From assembly GCA_035235625.1 (NCBI GenBank), contig CP141141.1:23867968-23931967 (forward strand): a stretch of 64,000 nt of DNA, given 5' to 3'. The stretch comes from Saururus chinensis. Lineage: Eukaryota > Streptophyta > Magnoliopsida > Piperales > Saururaceae. Positions within the stretch are counted from its first letter, which is position 1. Every line of letters starts with the position of its first letter. The position numbers and the translations under genes are program-made. The notes under the pieces were generated by a model. That model had not been told where the DNA came from. It made no database searches and worked only from the letters and a program-made list of their open reading frames with translations. Below are positions 44,576-57,560 of the stretch, piece after piece.

Positions 44576-46319
44576 GCCAGTCGCCTTCGCTGGAAAATCT
44601 CCATGGTAGCTTCCTCTCTCCTCCCGTAAAGGCCAAAAAAAATCCCCTAATTGTGCCCTAAGCATCATTTTATAAGCATGGGGATTAGGGTTCCTCATCT
44701 CCTTAGATGTTGGGCCAAACATCCTCACTTAGGCAACTTAATTGGTCTTTTAAAATTAATTTCGTAACTTTAACTAATTAGGCGCGCGAAATGACTTAAA
44801 CGGCCTAATTACATGTCTACATTGGGTAAACGGGCCCTGTTGGATTGGAATACACATTTGGCAGAACGTTTCATCTATAATTGGATACTACTCTAATGGT
44901 GATATATATCTACATATATATCTATATATATACATCTAGATTTTGTTTAAATAGATGTATTGTCCAATGTCTGAGGTATGATTTGCTTAAATTTATGTAT
45001 GGTTCCAACATCTGATGTAGTTATGTATATGCAAATGACTTGCTGTGAACACATGCTTTTGATTTAAATTCTAGTCATGTTCTAATGATGTTGTATGTGT
45101 TGAATTAACCATATGCTATGCATCCAACGTTGATTATATATTGGATTTCAACCAGATTTGCTCTAACGTTGGATATGTAGTTGATTTCATTAATGCTTGT
45201 TCAAATGTTATTGTCTATTTGGTTTATCCACACAAGGGCTTTCTGAGATTATGATAAACGTTATGGGGAAATGCTGAGAAGAAAATTTGGTTATATTATG
45301 TTGAAGCTATTGTAAATATGGTAAGTTTTGATGAGAATAAATGATGTTACACCTTGTTGAGGTTAAAGATTGTATGAATTAGAATAGGGGTATTTACTTG
45401 AAATTTTTTATTGACCGGTTATGTGGTGATATTATGATGAACCTTATGGTTGTAAGTGACATGTTGTTTTGATCTCTTTATGGGCATGTGAGAGGAATAT
45501 CTTGTATAAATGGTAGATCAGGAATTAAGAACCAACCTAAGAGTGAGAGGCTGACAAGGGTAGTTAAGGTCTAGATTGAGTGCTATAACTCCAGGATTAA
45601 GATAATAAGATTACCCAGGTGCCATATAGGGATGAGGGTTGACCCCAGCCTTTAGCAGTTCCCTCCTAGTTTTCGTGGGTCATACCAAGTGCACATGGAT
45701 GACCACCCACAATGCTTTCACACCAGCACAACTCACAGATCACATAGCTAATTCTCTGGGTGATATAGGGAATGGGTTGTGTGTATATTACGATATATGA
45801 TGCACATGGTGCTTATGTAAATGTTATGACATGATGGGTATCGAATGATAATGTAAATGTTATGTTAAGTTGTGATACATATATGGTGATCATGTTTGGA
45901 TATATATTATGTTGTTATTTGAGTATTAGGTCCTTAATTTTGTATGATCGATGATTGATAAATTACAATACATGTTCTATTTGAGGCACGATCACAAAGT
46001 TTTTAGCTCAGGGGCGGAATGTCCATTCCATCGGGCATATTTTTACACGCATGTTTATTTGTTGCGTGGGAATGTCAAGAAATGATAGAGAGATACCATT
46101 CACATGGATAATCAGAGAATTAGGATTAGTTTGATTATTTTCATATTAGAATTAAAGTAGTTAAATTGTAGTAGAAGATGAAAGATAAGCTATTCAAGTC
46201 TTAGTTTCAATTCTTAATCTCTTGCCATAATATTTTATTGTCTTGTCACAGCTTAGAGTTTAGGTAACTCCGATGATGTAGATGGTCTTTGGACCCTTCT
46301 TAAGGCTAGAATCGTGACA
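44576..46319 (+). mobile_element. LTR-like segment F, right copy
   Basis: The first ~365 bp match 11846-12178. The segment has TTTATAAGCATGGGGATTAG (TATA and leader-like) near 44671 and continues as AT-rich sequence to ATCGTGACA at 46311-46319, which has the form of an LTR end. The LTR start is not visible because the A tandem sits at the left edge. It is probably an LTR remnant of a gypsy element into which A2 inserted. Confidence 0.45.
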
Positions 46320-47079
46320 ATTCTTGTCCATTTTGACAAACATATTTAGGGGGTTGTTTGTGTGTTAATTTTTTTTAGAAACTAAAGTAGAAATGAAAGC
46401 AGAATTTTCCAATATTTCACCATCGAGTCACAATTACACTTGGTAATAATGGTTTTTAGAATAAATTTAGATTTCTCATCAAACCAATTTTTAAAACTTT
46501 AAATTAATATAACTCTCTCTCTTGAACTCAGATATACACATTCTTAGTATTATTTCATTCCCAAATTTGAGCTCCCTATCTAAAGTGGGTCTCACCTATA
46601 TAGTACACTTTTTGAGGCTCATATCTATATGAAAGGTAATTCGGTATTTCTAACCAATTCTGGCTCAAAATGACTTAGAATCAATTTTCGGATAAATTTT
46701 TTAATTCCGCCCACCTTCTACCTACAAACATGATTCTAATAATTTGGATCAATATTGAGGCAAAATCTATAAAAATTCAATATCCAAATAACCCCTTAAC
46801 AATGAAATATAAGGGCTATTTTGGGCACTACACTTGAAAGTATGGCAAATTTTCAAATATCCCAATTTTACTCATGATGATTTAACATGATTTAAAACTA
46901 ATGAGTTATTGAAATAACTCACGATCATACTTCAAAAAACCACTACAGATCAACTACTTTAACCACCATTTCCCTGCTGGAGAAGAACCGCAAGCATTAG
47001 AGAAACCATTTGCCTCGGATTTGCACATCCATTGTTGGCCAGAAGCTTGTAGCTCCACTGCATGTGTTCCTCTGCCTCG
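46320..47079. other. Gene-free DNA downstream of the XRN gene
   Basis: AT-rich, no coding region seen. It should include the 3' untranslated region and polyadenylation signals of the minus-strand XRN gene in its right part, but no single site can be defended. Confidence 0.4.
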
Positions 47080-49356
47080 TCACAGGGATGGTGGTCTTCG
47101 ACTTCCGCTGGATTTTGAGCTACTGGTATCATAGTTTCCACTACTCCCTCCATCAGGCGGCATTGCCGGGCAACGCCAATTCTCCATTCTGTCAGCCCTT
47201 GACATAGGAGGTTGGGCTCCTCGGCCCCCAGAAGCCCAAAATGTAGGCTTCTGCTGCCAATCTTCCAGCCATCCTGTTGTTGAGCTATTGTTGCCCATAT
47301 CCCAAGCTTTTGCCTTCCTTGATTGAATACATCCCAAACCAGCCTCTGAATCCCGACGACATGGAGGCACATAAATCTCCTTATTCCGAACTTCTTTTGA
47401 ATCAGTTTTGAAGTTCTGATTAGAATAGGAACCATTGGCAGAAACTTTCCCTCTACCACAGTCCCGACCTGTCCCGAAACAATGCGAAAACCTGTTATTG
47501 TCTCTTTGTTGCCCCCATTGACCCTCGTGCCAGAGTGTTGTTTTCTCAATATCTACCTCCGTAATGGTCTGCAAGAAGATTCAATATGTTATAAGCTTCA
47601 TGCTGTACAGCAGAGATTCTCTTTTAGGGGTTGAAAATAGTGAAGTCCTTAGAGATAAGAATAAAAAAACAGTACCTTCTCAGGCAGCTCCACGTTCTTG
47701 CCTAGAAACAGCACATTGTCCTGGCTATCAGGCAGTTCAAATAACGCAAATCTGCATTGGGTCAAAATTTTCATATGAGAAGTGGATTTGCATGCGGCCA
47801 TAAATACTTCTTGGTGTTAAACTTACATTACAAAAGCGTCCTCCATCTTCTGCCTTCCCTCAGACGAAGAACAAGAATTATTCTCGTTCAATTCACTGCC
47901 TATGAACCTTATGTATCCGTGCAAACCACCACTGTTGATAGGAATTTGACCCAAAAAAAGGATCAGATTTTCATTTGAAACAGATATATCATCATCATAC
48001 GCCTTATCTCAGCTATATGTGGTCTTTGACACGAATTTTATACCATATTTAACTCTTATCAGAATCAAAATTAAGGTACACAATCCATGTAAAGAAACAA
48101 ATTACAACCGACAATTTCAAGAAGGGTGACAATATCCATGGTTTACCTTGCATGACTGTCTATAGGATATTTCGTACTTTTTCTGTCTTCCTTAGGCAAC
48201 TTCGTGTACAATCCATAAGATAAAGATATATGCCTTCCAAAATCACTTGAACTGACAACATAAATTCTGTCATGTCCCTCCCTATTTCTCTGTAATTCAT
48301 CAGACTACAAACAAAAAATTTGCAACACCTCCAAGTCGTGAGAAGAAGCCACTTCGTCAATCTTAAAGTTTCAATAGATTATAAACTAAACTTTGTCTGA
48401 CCTGAAGATGTTTTTCTAGATTCTGAGTTTCTGTGGTCAGCCGCTCTCTATCAATGAAAGGCAATTTCACAACACACTATCACAAGACAAGTATATAGTA
48501 AACAGAGAGTAGATAAATTATTAAGAGTTTCTGTGGACATGAGATGAGTTAGATAGGCACTAGAGGAGTTCTCTCACTTGCCAAAGAAAGCGCTTGCCGT
48601 CCATATCTATATCAAAATCTGGGCATCAAAAGAAGTAATCAACAGGCATAAAAATGCATCCAACATTATTATGACTAATTTGACAACTGAAACTGACCAG
48701 CTGGATAGAAATCACAAATATTTGACTTATCCGAAGTCATCAGTGGCTGATAAATTTTTGGAAGAGCATGAGCACTGAATAGAAAGATAAGACAAGTCAT
48801 TTATATAATAACTTTAGAACAAAAGGAAACAAAATTCAAACAAACACTTTACCACGATGACGGGAGGACAGCCAGAAGGTTATCAAACGGTTTAAAAGGC
48901 TTTCCCATTTGAAATTCTATCTGATGCCTCGTTAGGCAATTCAAGTCAGAAGCAAATGGACTGTAATAATAATTATAGAACCTGAAGACACCATTCACCA
49001 TTTTTCAAACTCCACTTCCACCAGGACTTGGTTATGAGATGGTTATTTCAGGGTAATCCTATTGAAAGAACATAACAAATGAGACAATTGTAATCCCTAC
49101 CACGTCCATGAAGGCACACCAGCGTAGTAATAATGAAGAACCCAATATAGGCCTTCTACGTAGCTTTTGACCTGTATGTTTTGCAAGTTCATCACAAAAA
49201 AGCCAGTCTGTTTAACCTCTTTGCAATGCAGACCCCACAAAGTTCATATGGATATGGTATCAGGGGAAGCAGATTACTAAAAAAGGATGGCTGCAAATGG
49301 AGGGGCAATCTGCAGCGCATAGCCTCCTGAAGCTCTGTGTGTATGGGTGTGTGTGA

Positions 49357-49404
<48 letters not shown>

Positions 49405-52400
49405 TAATCCAATATTGTTTGGTTCAATGTGACAGATAAACTTACAATTCTTACTATCGTTCCTTCAATCTCATCCTGGTCCCTTATGGAAAACTTTTCT
49501 TTGTAATATCGTTGCTTCCATCCAGGAACTCCTAATTTTACCTAGATTTTTCCATAAAATGCATCCTAATCTTTACATGAAGCTTTCAAGAACAATGTAG
49601 TATCTGAAGGTTCAACTAAAAACATTAAGACTATACAGCCATTGGGAAGAAAGTGGAACACAAGAAGGGTAATATAGAACCTTGTCTACAAGCCAAGAAC
49701 CATGTTCCCAAATATCTGAGGGGTCACAAGGTTGTTCCTTCTTTTTCCTGCTAAATTCCATCATATGCTCTGAAATCTACAAAGACAAATAATCTTTAAA
49801 GTATGAACAATATGGCTTCCTTTGTTCCATAGGAGGTTAACAAGTTCAAATTTAGTATGAGAAGGTATCCTACTAAATATGTAGTTCATAGGAAAAGTTT
49901 GATAAGGTTGCATATCTTAAAACATACGTTGTTGATATCAGACTGAGGTAAATTGAAGCTCTTATTATGACTTGAGGCAGACACATTTTTTAAATGTGGA
50001 AAGCTTAGTACTCGCCCCTTCATCACTTGACTCTTTTCCCAAATGACATCAAAATTTAAGTTGCTTGAGAGCTCCATTGTCAGAAATACATTGTTGTCAC
50101 AAAAATCATGCGATGCCAAAATGCATAAATTCTACAGGAGGCAAAGCTAGATATGTACACACAAATAAATTTTCAAATCAACAGAAGGAAAATAAAATGA
50201 TGGGATGAGCATTTTGTTTCTTCTATGCAAAAATCCTTGATGAGGAAGAGATACAGATAGAGAAGAAGAAGAGATTGAACTTCTCCTAACACCATATTTT
50301 CCTCGTCATCAGTGGCCAATGCTTCCATCCTTTTCTGCAGGAATTTTTTCACTCTATGCTGTTAAAGGTAAAAAGCATTTATAAATAATAAAAAGCAATC
50401 TGCGAATGAATAAATAAATATAAAAAAGAAAGTCTTTTCCAGCACTCCAAGGCAATATTGGATAGTGGATGCAACTTTCAGCTTGTTATCTACTTGTTTA
50501 TGTGAACTAGAGCAGAGGTACAGACACATCACATTTAACCTGTTTCAATTCAGATCTATTTTGAAAAATCTTCTCTTCATATGAGCCAACAGCCAAGATA
50601 AATCTTTCAACAGCACTGAGTCTGATATAGCCAGCATTTTTATCTTTTATCTGACAATTATAAAGACATTATGAGTGATGTCCATATACACATCATGCTG
50701 CTACACAATATTTGAACATGCAAAATAAAAAAATAACTCACTTGACAGACATCGACAAGGTAGCCTCCCATGTCCTTGAATTTCTCCTTGTAAACCGTCA
50801 TTAACAGATCCATTGCCCTCTACAAATCCAATGCAGAACATGTCAGTGTGGATCATGAGTGTCCTTACATCATTATCCATGGTTTCCATTCACCTGGGAC
50901 CCCTGTGGAGCCCATACATATGCCACCATAGCATGGGAAGGCACCCCATAGGAAATACAGTTCTCATATAATGCAAATAGCAAACTCTGCTTGACTTGAG
51001 CGCATATGAACTCATAGAATGATAATTCACTTTTTATCTCCTTGAGTTTTTAAATGGAAAACAAAAGGTTCTCATTTTTCTCTAACGCTGAATATGCTTT
51101 AGACATAAGAATCCATCAATATTAATTCTCAAAAAGTCAGAATTCCTTTTCCATAATAATAAAAAAAGTACCAACAAAAAGTCATTATAATGATTACTGC
51201 CAACATGAATGATACTAATAGGTCATAAATCAAGAACAGAGAAACAGAGATATAAACCTCATGCATCTCAAGGGACGGTAGATGTGGAAGGAAATCGTTT
51301 CCACTGAAGAAACTCATGAACACAAAATCATCTACAACTCTCTCAAAATCAACTTCATGAGGCGCATCAGGGATTTTCATGTCGAGTTGTAGATATTCTC
51401 TTAATATCCACACTTGCAAAAACTACAAAAGAATCCAAATATCAGATTCTAGTTAAGATAAGAAAGTATCCATGAATGATTAAAAGAACACTTAATAATA
51501 CCTCAAATGAAATCTTCGAGAAGTCTCTGCTAACTGCGGGACTACATCCTGCATCTGATTTCCTAACTGCTTTAGAAGAGGTTAGGAAATCGTGCTGCTT
51601 CTTGATAGAAAAGATATCCTGATTTAATAAATAAAAGAATGATTGCAATCATGGTCAATAACATCTCAAAGCATGCTTAAAACATAGATTATTACTTATA
51701 ACTGTTGAAAAAAAATTAAAAACAACGTTCAATTGCAAAACTATGAACAGATAGTGCAGGAACGTTATGAAAATTATGTCATCTTTAGGGGAAACTATTC
51801 TCTCAGCACTTGAGGACGTAATTCTCCTAACTTTTCTCCATTACCAATAAATAAAAACATTCACAAGGGAGTATTAGAAGGCTTCTTCAATAAAAATAAC
51901 CATAACCAAGTATTTAGCAAAAAATAGACTGTTGACATGTGAAAATTACCCCCTACTTAAAATGTAGTTTAAAATATGCACAAAACCAAAAAGGTTAACC
52001 ATCAAATAGCTGAAACATGAAGCAATCATGATTTGTAAGCTACATTTTAAAAATTAGGACCTGTTCAGTCTCAGCAACCTCTCTCAAAATGGAGATATGA
52101 ACTTCATGACTTGCAAGCGCCAACATGATTAAATCAGCGTCCTGAAATTCCATAATCAAGAGTCACAAGTAGCACATATCTGTTAATTTGCAATAACTAA
52201 AAAGCAATATCTGTGCAAGTCACCAGCGGCTGCAAAGCAGTCCTTACCATGCCATATAGACAGTGTCTTAAATTTGGATCATATCCAGGAAGGCTACGTT
52301 GTACCCGTATGAAGGACATAATTTTATGTTCCCCTTCACCAGGAACATTTGCATCAGAGAAAATTACCTAAAGGACAAGTTCATCAAGAAATTTAAACAT

Positions 52401-53785
52401 TAAAAACTCAAACAAATCAGGAACATTTGAATATATACGTAGTGGATTTTAAGCAACCAACCAAAATCACTGCATTCAGTAGTAAGTATAAACATAACAG
52501 TTACCATCATTACCTTAATGCCATTCCATCTGATATCGGTGTTTAATCTTGAGCATATGTATCGATGTAGAGCATTTAATATGTTGTTCATAAATTCTGT
52601 TCCGGGGGCTATGACCATGGAATCAAGAGCTGAGTGTTTGGGTAAAAGTTTCTTCCCTTCAATTTCAAATTCTTGTCGTAGTTTCTCCTCATCTTCATCC
52701 TATTTAAATTCAGTGACAAAAAATCCAAACAGTTAGCGAAAGAAAACAAGATACTATTAAAACACTATACTATTGAAAGATATAATCCCAACAGAAATTA
52801 TCACAACGAAGGCATAAAGGGGCTCACAATAAGTTCTGCAGCTTTTGCTGTTAGAATTCGTCCTGATCGCTGCTTATTAATCTTTGCTTGTGGTGCCACT
52901 CCATCTTTAATTAGTTCGGAATAACGAACATAAAATTTAAAGAACATTAATGAACTTAACCAACTTGAATGGGAGCAAGTTAGATAAGATAGTTCCGCCA
53001 AGTACATTGGAATGACTTCATGATACATATCACAAGTAATTTAATCCAACGAATTCACAGACATGAGTTCCAGTACCCTGTGGATTTATTTCACCTGTGG
53101 TTACCTGTGAGGAGTGCCTGGCCCTGAATCTGAACACACTATCCGAAATCCAACACCAAAATTGACTTATACTATATGTCTTAATCCTAAACTGTTATCA
53201 CTTTCTTATTGGATTTGATAATCTTAGAGGGTCTTCCAAGGCACATCAGTGTTGTTAAAGAACAAGAACGAAAAAAAGGTGACATGATGAACGTAACAAC
53301 TACATTTGGAGAACAGGATACAGCGAAAAAGAACGGAGAGAAGCTTGGAAACATACCAATTGCCATGTACAGCAGCTTCCTGGGCCGAACCAAGTGAATA
53401 ATTCGGTCAATGTAAGCAAAAATGTTGTCAAAGACCTCTTCATAAGAAGCTGGCGGTTCGTACTACATAGAACACAAGTTCACATAAAATTTCAAACGCA
53501 CAGCTGCGGACCACTATTTAAACATGCAACCAACCTCACCACCAGTAGAAGAATAGGATACCAAACAAAATAGCAGTAGGAGGAAGAGTAACTCACTTTA
53601 TCGTGCGGAAGGATACAAGGATAGATGATCCCGTTCATGTCGAGATAAAGATTGTCGACCTCGTATCCATTCGGATTTGGCTGAGTAGAATCGAAGGGCT
53701 GGTCACCATTAGCTTCTTCTCTTGTTTTCACCACCACTTTTGGGTACTTCCTCACAAGCCATCGGTAGAAAGAAGGAATACCCAT
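47080..53785 (-). CDS. 5'-3' exoribonuclease, plant XRN family, 23 exons, 971 aa
   Basis: Degrades uncapped 5'-monophosphate RNA. Exons, first to last: 53785-53597, 53462-53357, 52904-52828, 52699-52514, 52367-52248, 52141-52061, 51618-51502, 51422-51258, 50819-50742, 50650-50540, 50358-50281, 50131-49928, 49776-49681, 49541-49455, 49171-49101, 48981-48853, 48774-48698, 48618-48578, 48476-48402, 48304-48147, 47931-47827, 47751-47676, 47568-47080. They total 2916 nt, with GT-AG introns and phase kept. The start is the ATG giving [10 protein letters not shown], the family's usual N-terminus. The metal-binding acids are present: D49 (YLDMNG), D99 (IDGVAP), E197 and E199 (GEGEHK), D227 and D229 (DADL), D335 (GNDFLP). 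Later signatures include [33 protein letters not shown] and [10 protein letters not shown]. The Gly/Ser/Arg-rich tail ends at 47080. Oddities: no CCHC knuckle in exon 7, and Gly113 where family members have Arg. XRN2/3 and XRN4 types cannot be told apart here. Confidence 0.95.
49341..49402 (+). repeat. (GT)n/(GA)n microsatellite in XRN intron 14
   Basis: A short GT-rich run followed by about 45 bp of GA repeats, lying in the intron between exons 14 and 15. In the gene's sense it is a CT tract. Confidence 0.9.
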
Positions 53786-55590
53786 CTCTGCAGCTCCCAC
53801 CTAAAAGTTTTCTGTGCTTTCGTCTACCTTGTTGTCTCTTGTTTATACTTGAGGGGGGAGCCCAAGAGACTCTCCTGCAGGTAGGAACGTGTGCAGATAA
53901 CCTCTACGTCAGAAGCTTTCTGACGTGCATTATCCTACTCTGTCCCCTACTTCATCTTGGTTCGATGAAGTGACGTTATGTTTTATACGTCAAAAGCTTA
54001 CGATATCGTCGTCTAAACACTATTGATGAACTGTGCCTCAGAAAACGGAAGCTCGTATCCCACTTTTTCTGTAACGAAATGTCATTTAGCGGAGAAGGTG
54101 GATTACACTTGATTGATGATATCAACGATTACTTTTTCTCGTTATCTTTTCTAGTTCGATCAAAGACTCTTCTAGGCTTTTAGCATAGAAAAAATAAAAT
54201 AAAAGTATTTTTATACCTTTTCTTATCCTGTTTAAATAATAAAATAAACTTTTGATATACATTAATAACTCGAATATATAAAAAAAATTTCTTATTCTAT
54301 ATTAATTGCTCCATTTGGTTAATTCTAAATCGGAATTTAATAGAATGGGTGCATAAACTAATCGGTAAACAGGGCTCTCAATAAATACATATTATAAAAA
54401 TATGTCTATTTAGCTTAACTCTATAACAAAATAATGCTGACTGAATTGAGAGATGTGTACAATGAATCCGGCTACACATTCCTGGCACCTTCCTCACAAT
54501 TGAAGAGGACATTAATAAAGTAGAGCGTTCCTTTTTGTTACTTTATAAAAAGCATCAGGCCTTCCTCACAGTTAAGTCGCTCTCGAAGTAGAGAATAAGG
54601 TAGAGGGGAATCAGAGAGATTGTGTGTGTTTTTTTTTGTTGTTATTACTTCATGCTTAAGCATGAAGCAAAAGCTACTCTATAGCAGCCGTGAGTGCCGT
54701 TTAAAAGAGAGATCCTGAGGGTAGTTTTCTAATTATTTACATATCACAATATCATCCTACTTAATTAAACAATAAAATAAACCTGACAAAAGTTAAAGTC
54801 CTAACAATTAACATAAAGAAACAATAACAAAATATAATTCCAAGTATGCCTTATCATGGACCAAACTCCAAGTATTAATAATAATAAACCCGAGCCCCCC
54901 TTCTACAAAACAGTTCACTTATCCGTCTTAAACCCTATTCCCATTTTTTTCGTCTTCTTATGCATTCCTTTTCTATGAACGACTAATCTAAACCCAAACG
55001 AATGCCTTGAAAGGAATGTAGGGCAGCATAAGTAATAGTGAATTGTGTACGAACAGGCTACATAATCAGGAATTAGATGATTGGATGTCCCTACATATCT
55101 GTTGTTCACGGTTTATTTTTTGAAGAAATTTACCGAAATAGACCTGTTATGTTAGGTAGACTTGTTGGCTCTTAGTCTACCTACACATGTGGGAAAATGA
55201 CCCAGACTACCCAAAAAAATTAAAAACTCTCCACCTCTCCCTATCCCTCTCTGGCTCCACCGGCTCGAACATCGCAACAATCACACAAATCTATCTCCTC
55301 CATCTCCAACTCCACCCAACCTAACTTGCGCTTGATACCGAGTGATATTCAACCCACCCTATTGGAAAGTAGGGAGCTATTAAAGCCACTCCCTCAATTG
55401 ACACTCCCACTCTACGCTCCCCCCACCAAAAAGACTTTGTCCCCTACAACAACTCAAAATCCATCAGGGTCAAGGCTTCATCATGGCGTATTGATCAACT
55501 TGGCGACAGAGGACACAAAATATTGAGATCCACTTCAACTCCAAGGTGTGGCCGAAGCCCACCTCAGAACCTAGGGCACCGACCCAACTG
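53786..55590. other. Gene-free DNA upstream of XRN; promoter presumably here
   Basis: No second gene seen. On the minus strand GGTATAAAAATA at about 54211-54222 is a TATA-like sequence some 430 bp upstream of the XRN ATG, weak as evidence. Small frames at 54915-55109 and 55326-55526 have no recognisable features. Confidence 0.35.
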
Positions 55591-56027
55591 GTCCTTCTCG
55601 TCTATACTATAAGAACTCTTATCTTGAACCGGTTTACTTTTATTTTTATTTATTATTTAATTATTATTTTATAGTTTAAGCCAATTCTGATCGGTTTTGA
55701 TTATTTTTAAAATTTTAAAGTAGTTACCAAAATATTTGAATAAAATTATCTTCACATTTAAGAGTTTTAAGTGAATTTAACTCATTTGTGAATTTTTGGA
55801 ATTTTACTATTTTTTCAAAAATTAAGGTTTGGCGGGACCCACTATGGGCCCTACAGTCAAAATTCAAAATTTTAACCCAAAACATCCCTAACATTAAACT
55901 AAGACATTAGAAAATTATTTTAGAATTTTTTTCATCTTTATTTGGGTTTAAATAGCCAAATTACATATTTTTAGTTATAAATTATATTTGTACCCTTATT
56001 TTTTATTACGTCTAAGCTCTTCCTTAC

Positions 56028-56036
56028 TATAAAAGG
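56028..56036 (+). promoter_or_regulatory. TATA box in the LTR-like region
   Basis: TATAAAAGG, the clearest TATA sequence of the region, followed by a GC-richer leader. It is probably the promoter of the former retroelement. Confidence 0.45.
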
Positions 56037-57284
56037 AAAGGGCTAGCCTCTTTCCCTTTTCAGGAAAGGACTGAGCTTGGGAATCAAGAGGCTAGCCCAA
56101 AGTGGAAGGTGATTTGAGGTGAGATTTTGCCAATCTTTCCTTAATCATTAGGGTTTTTCATAAGCTTTTTCTAATCTCATCTTTCTCTATTTGTTAATCT
56201 CGTTTTCAAGCCACTAAGTCACTGATTTGCTTCTCTACTTCAAACCTTAGCTTTCAAATTTTCGTTTTTGAGTCCCTAAAGCTCTAGATCTAAGATTTTT
56301 CCAATGATTTCAAGTTCTAAATCGGATTTAGGTGGGCATTAACAAAAATCATATTTTTGGTAGGTTTCAAAGGAGATTAAGGAGCTAATCCCACCTAAAA
56401 AGAGGTGAAAGGTAATGGGTTTAAGCTTCAACCTTGTTGTGTTTCAAATCCTTGTTTTTGATATGTTTTCTTCAATGGATTCCATGTTTAGTGATCTAAT
56501 GGTAGATTAGTAAAAACTTAATCTTTTGTATTAATTTGTTAGGGCTTTGATTGAAAATGAGTAGATTTAACATTCTAGAAGTTTTAATTAGATTTTTATG
56601 AAGTTTAGAGCTTTGATTTGAAGTTTTGAGTTCGATTGATGGAGTCTCGGTTTGGTTTACAAAATGGAGAAGGTGAACCAGATTTGCTATTATAGCGATC
56701 GATCGCCGACCAAATGACATTGCAGGCCAATTTTAAGGTCAGCCGATCAAACAGCCTTGCAAGCCGATCGATCGGCTACACAACAGATTTTGGACATTTT
56801 ATTTCATTTGCATATATTCAATATTTTTACTCCCAAATGTTATTTTTAATGTTCATGTGGAGTGTTTTGAGTTAGAATAAGCTACTGGAAGGGTATGCTA
56901 TTTATGTTGAGATTTATGAAGCATGTTTAAGTATTATGTGAAATTACGTGTTGATGGGTAGACATGTTAGTATTGAATTCTTGAATCTATGGTTGATGAA
57001 TTCTTATGTTTTAAGCATGCTTCCAGCAAGGTTATTATATGACAATGAACTAATGTGTCTGTCTTCTTACAGTATGAATAAATTGTGGGTGAATGGTGAT
57101 ATTATGTTCTAGTTTCATGTGTGGATTAAATATGCATGTAGGAATTGAGCATTAGATTTTACATGATTGGAATGATAGTTTTTGATGGATTTTACTCATG
57201 ATTTCAATTAGGAGCTATGTGTAGAGTTTATCAAAGCATGTGTGTATTGCCTTGTGAGCTATTGTCAAAGCATGGTTATGTTCT

Positions 57285-57560
57285 TCCGCGTACACTGACT
57301 ACCTTGTGCTCTAGGTTTCCATTGATGAAATCGGACTTTCCCTAGCAAGAGATTGTCCTTAGCGAGCACACTACTCTAGGTTTCTGTTGTGGAGATCGGA
57401 AATTCCCGGCCTATCCTTAGCGAGCATACTGCATTGGATTCTCATTGTGCGAATCAGACCTTCCTTTTTGGGTTGTCCTTAACTAGCAGAGAGGGGTAAC
57501 TCCCCAACACCCTAGGTTTCTTTTATGGAAATTAGACTATGTCCTTAGTGGGCGGAATGA
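57285..57560 (+). repeat. Degenerate ~75-bp tandem repeat within the LTR-like region
   Basis: About four imperfect units built on TCCTTAGCGAGCA, CTCTAGGTTTC and GATCGGA/AATCGGAC. Units differ by many substitutions. Confidence 0.65.

Noticed and set aside
44393-44728. Frames spanning the A2 3' LTR and its flank
   Set aside because: They run across an LTR boundary and have no coding features.
53786-53800. An XRN start 15 bases upstream giving [10 protein letters not shown]
   Set aside because: That codon is GTG. The ATG at 53785 gives the family's standard N-terminus.
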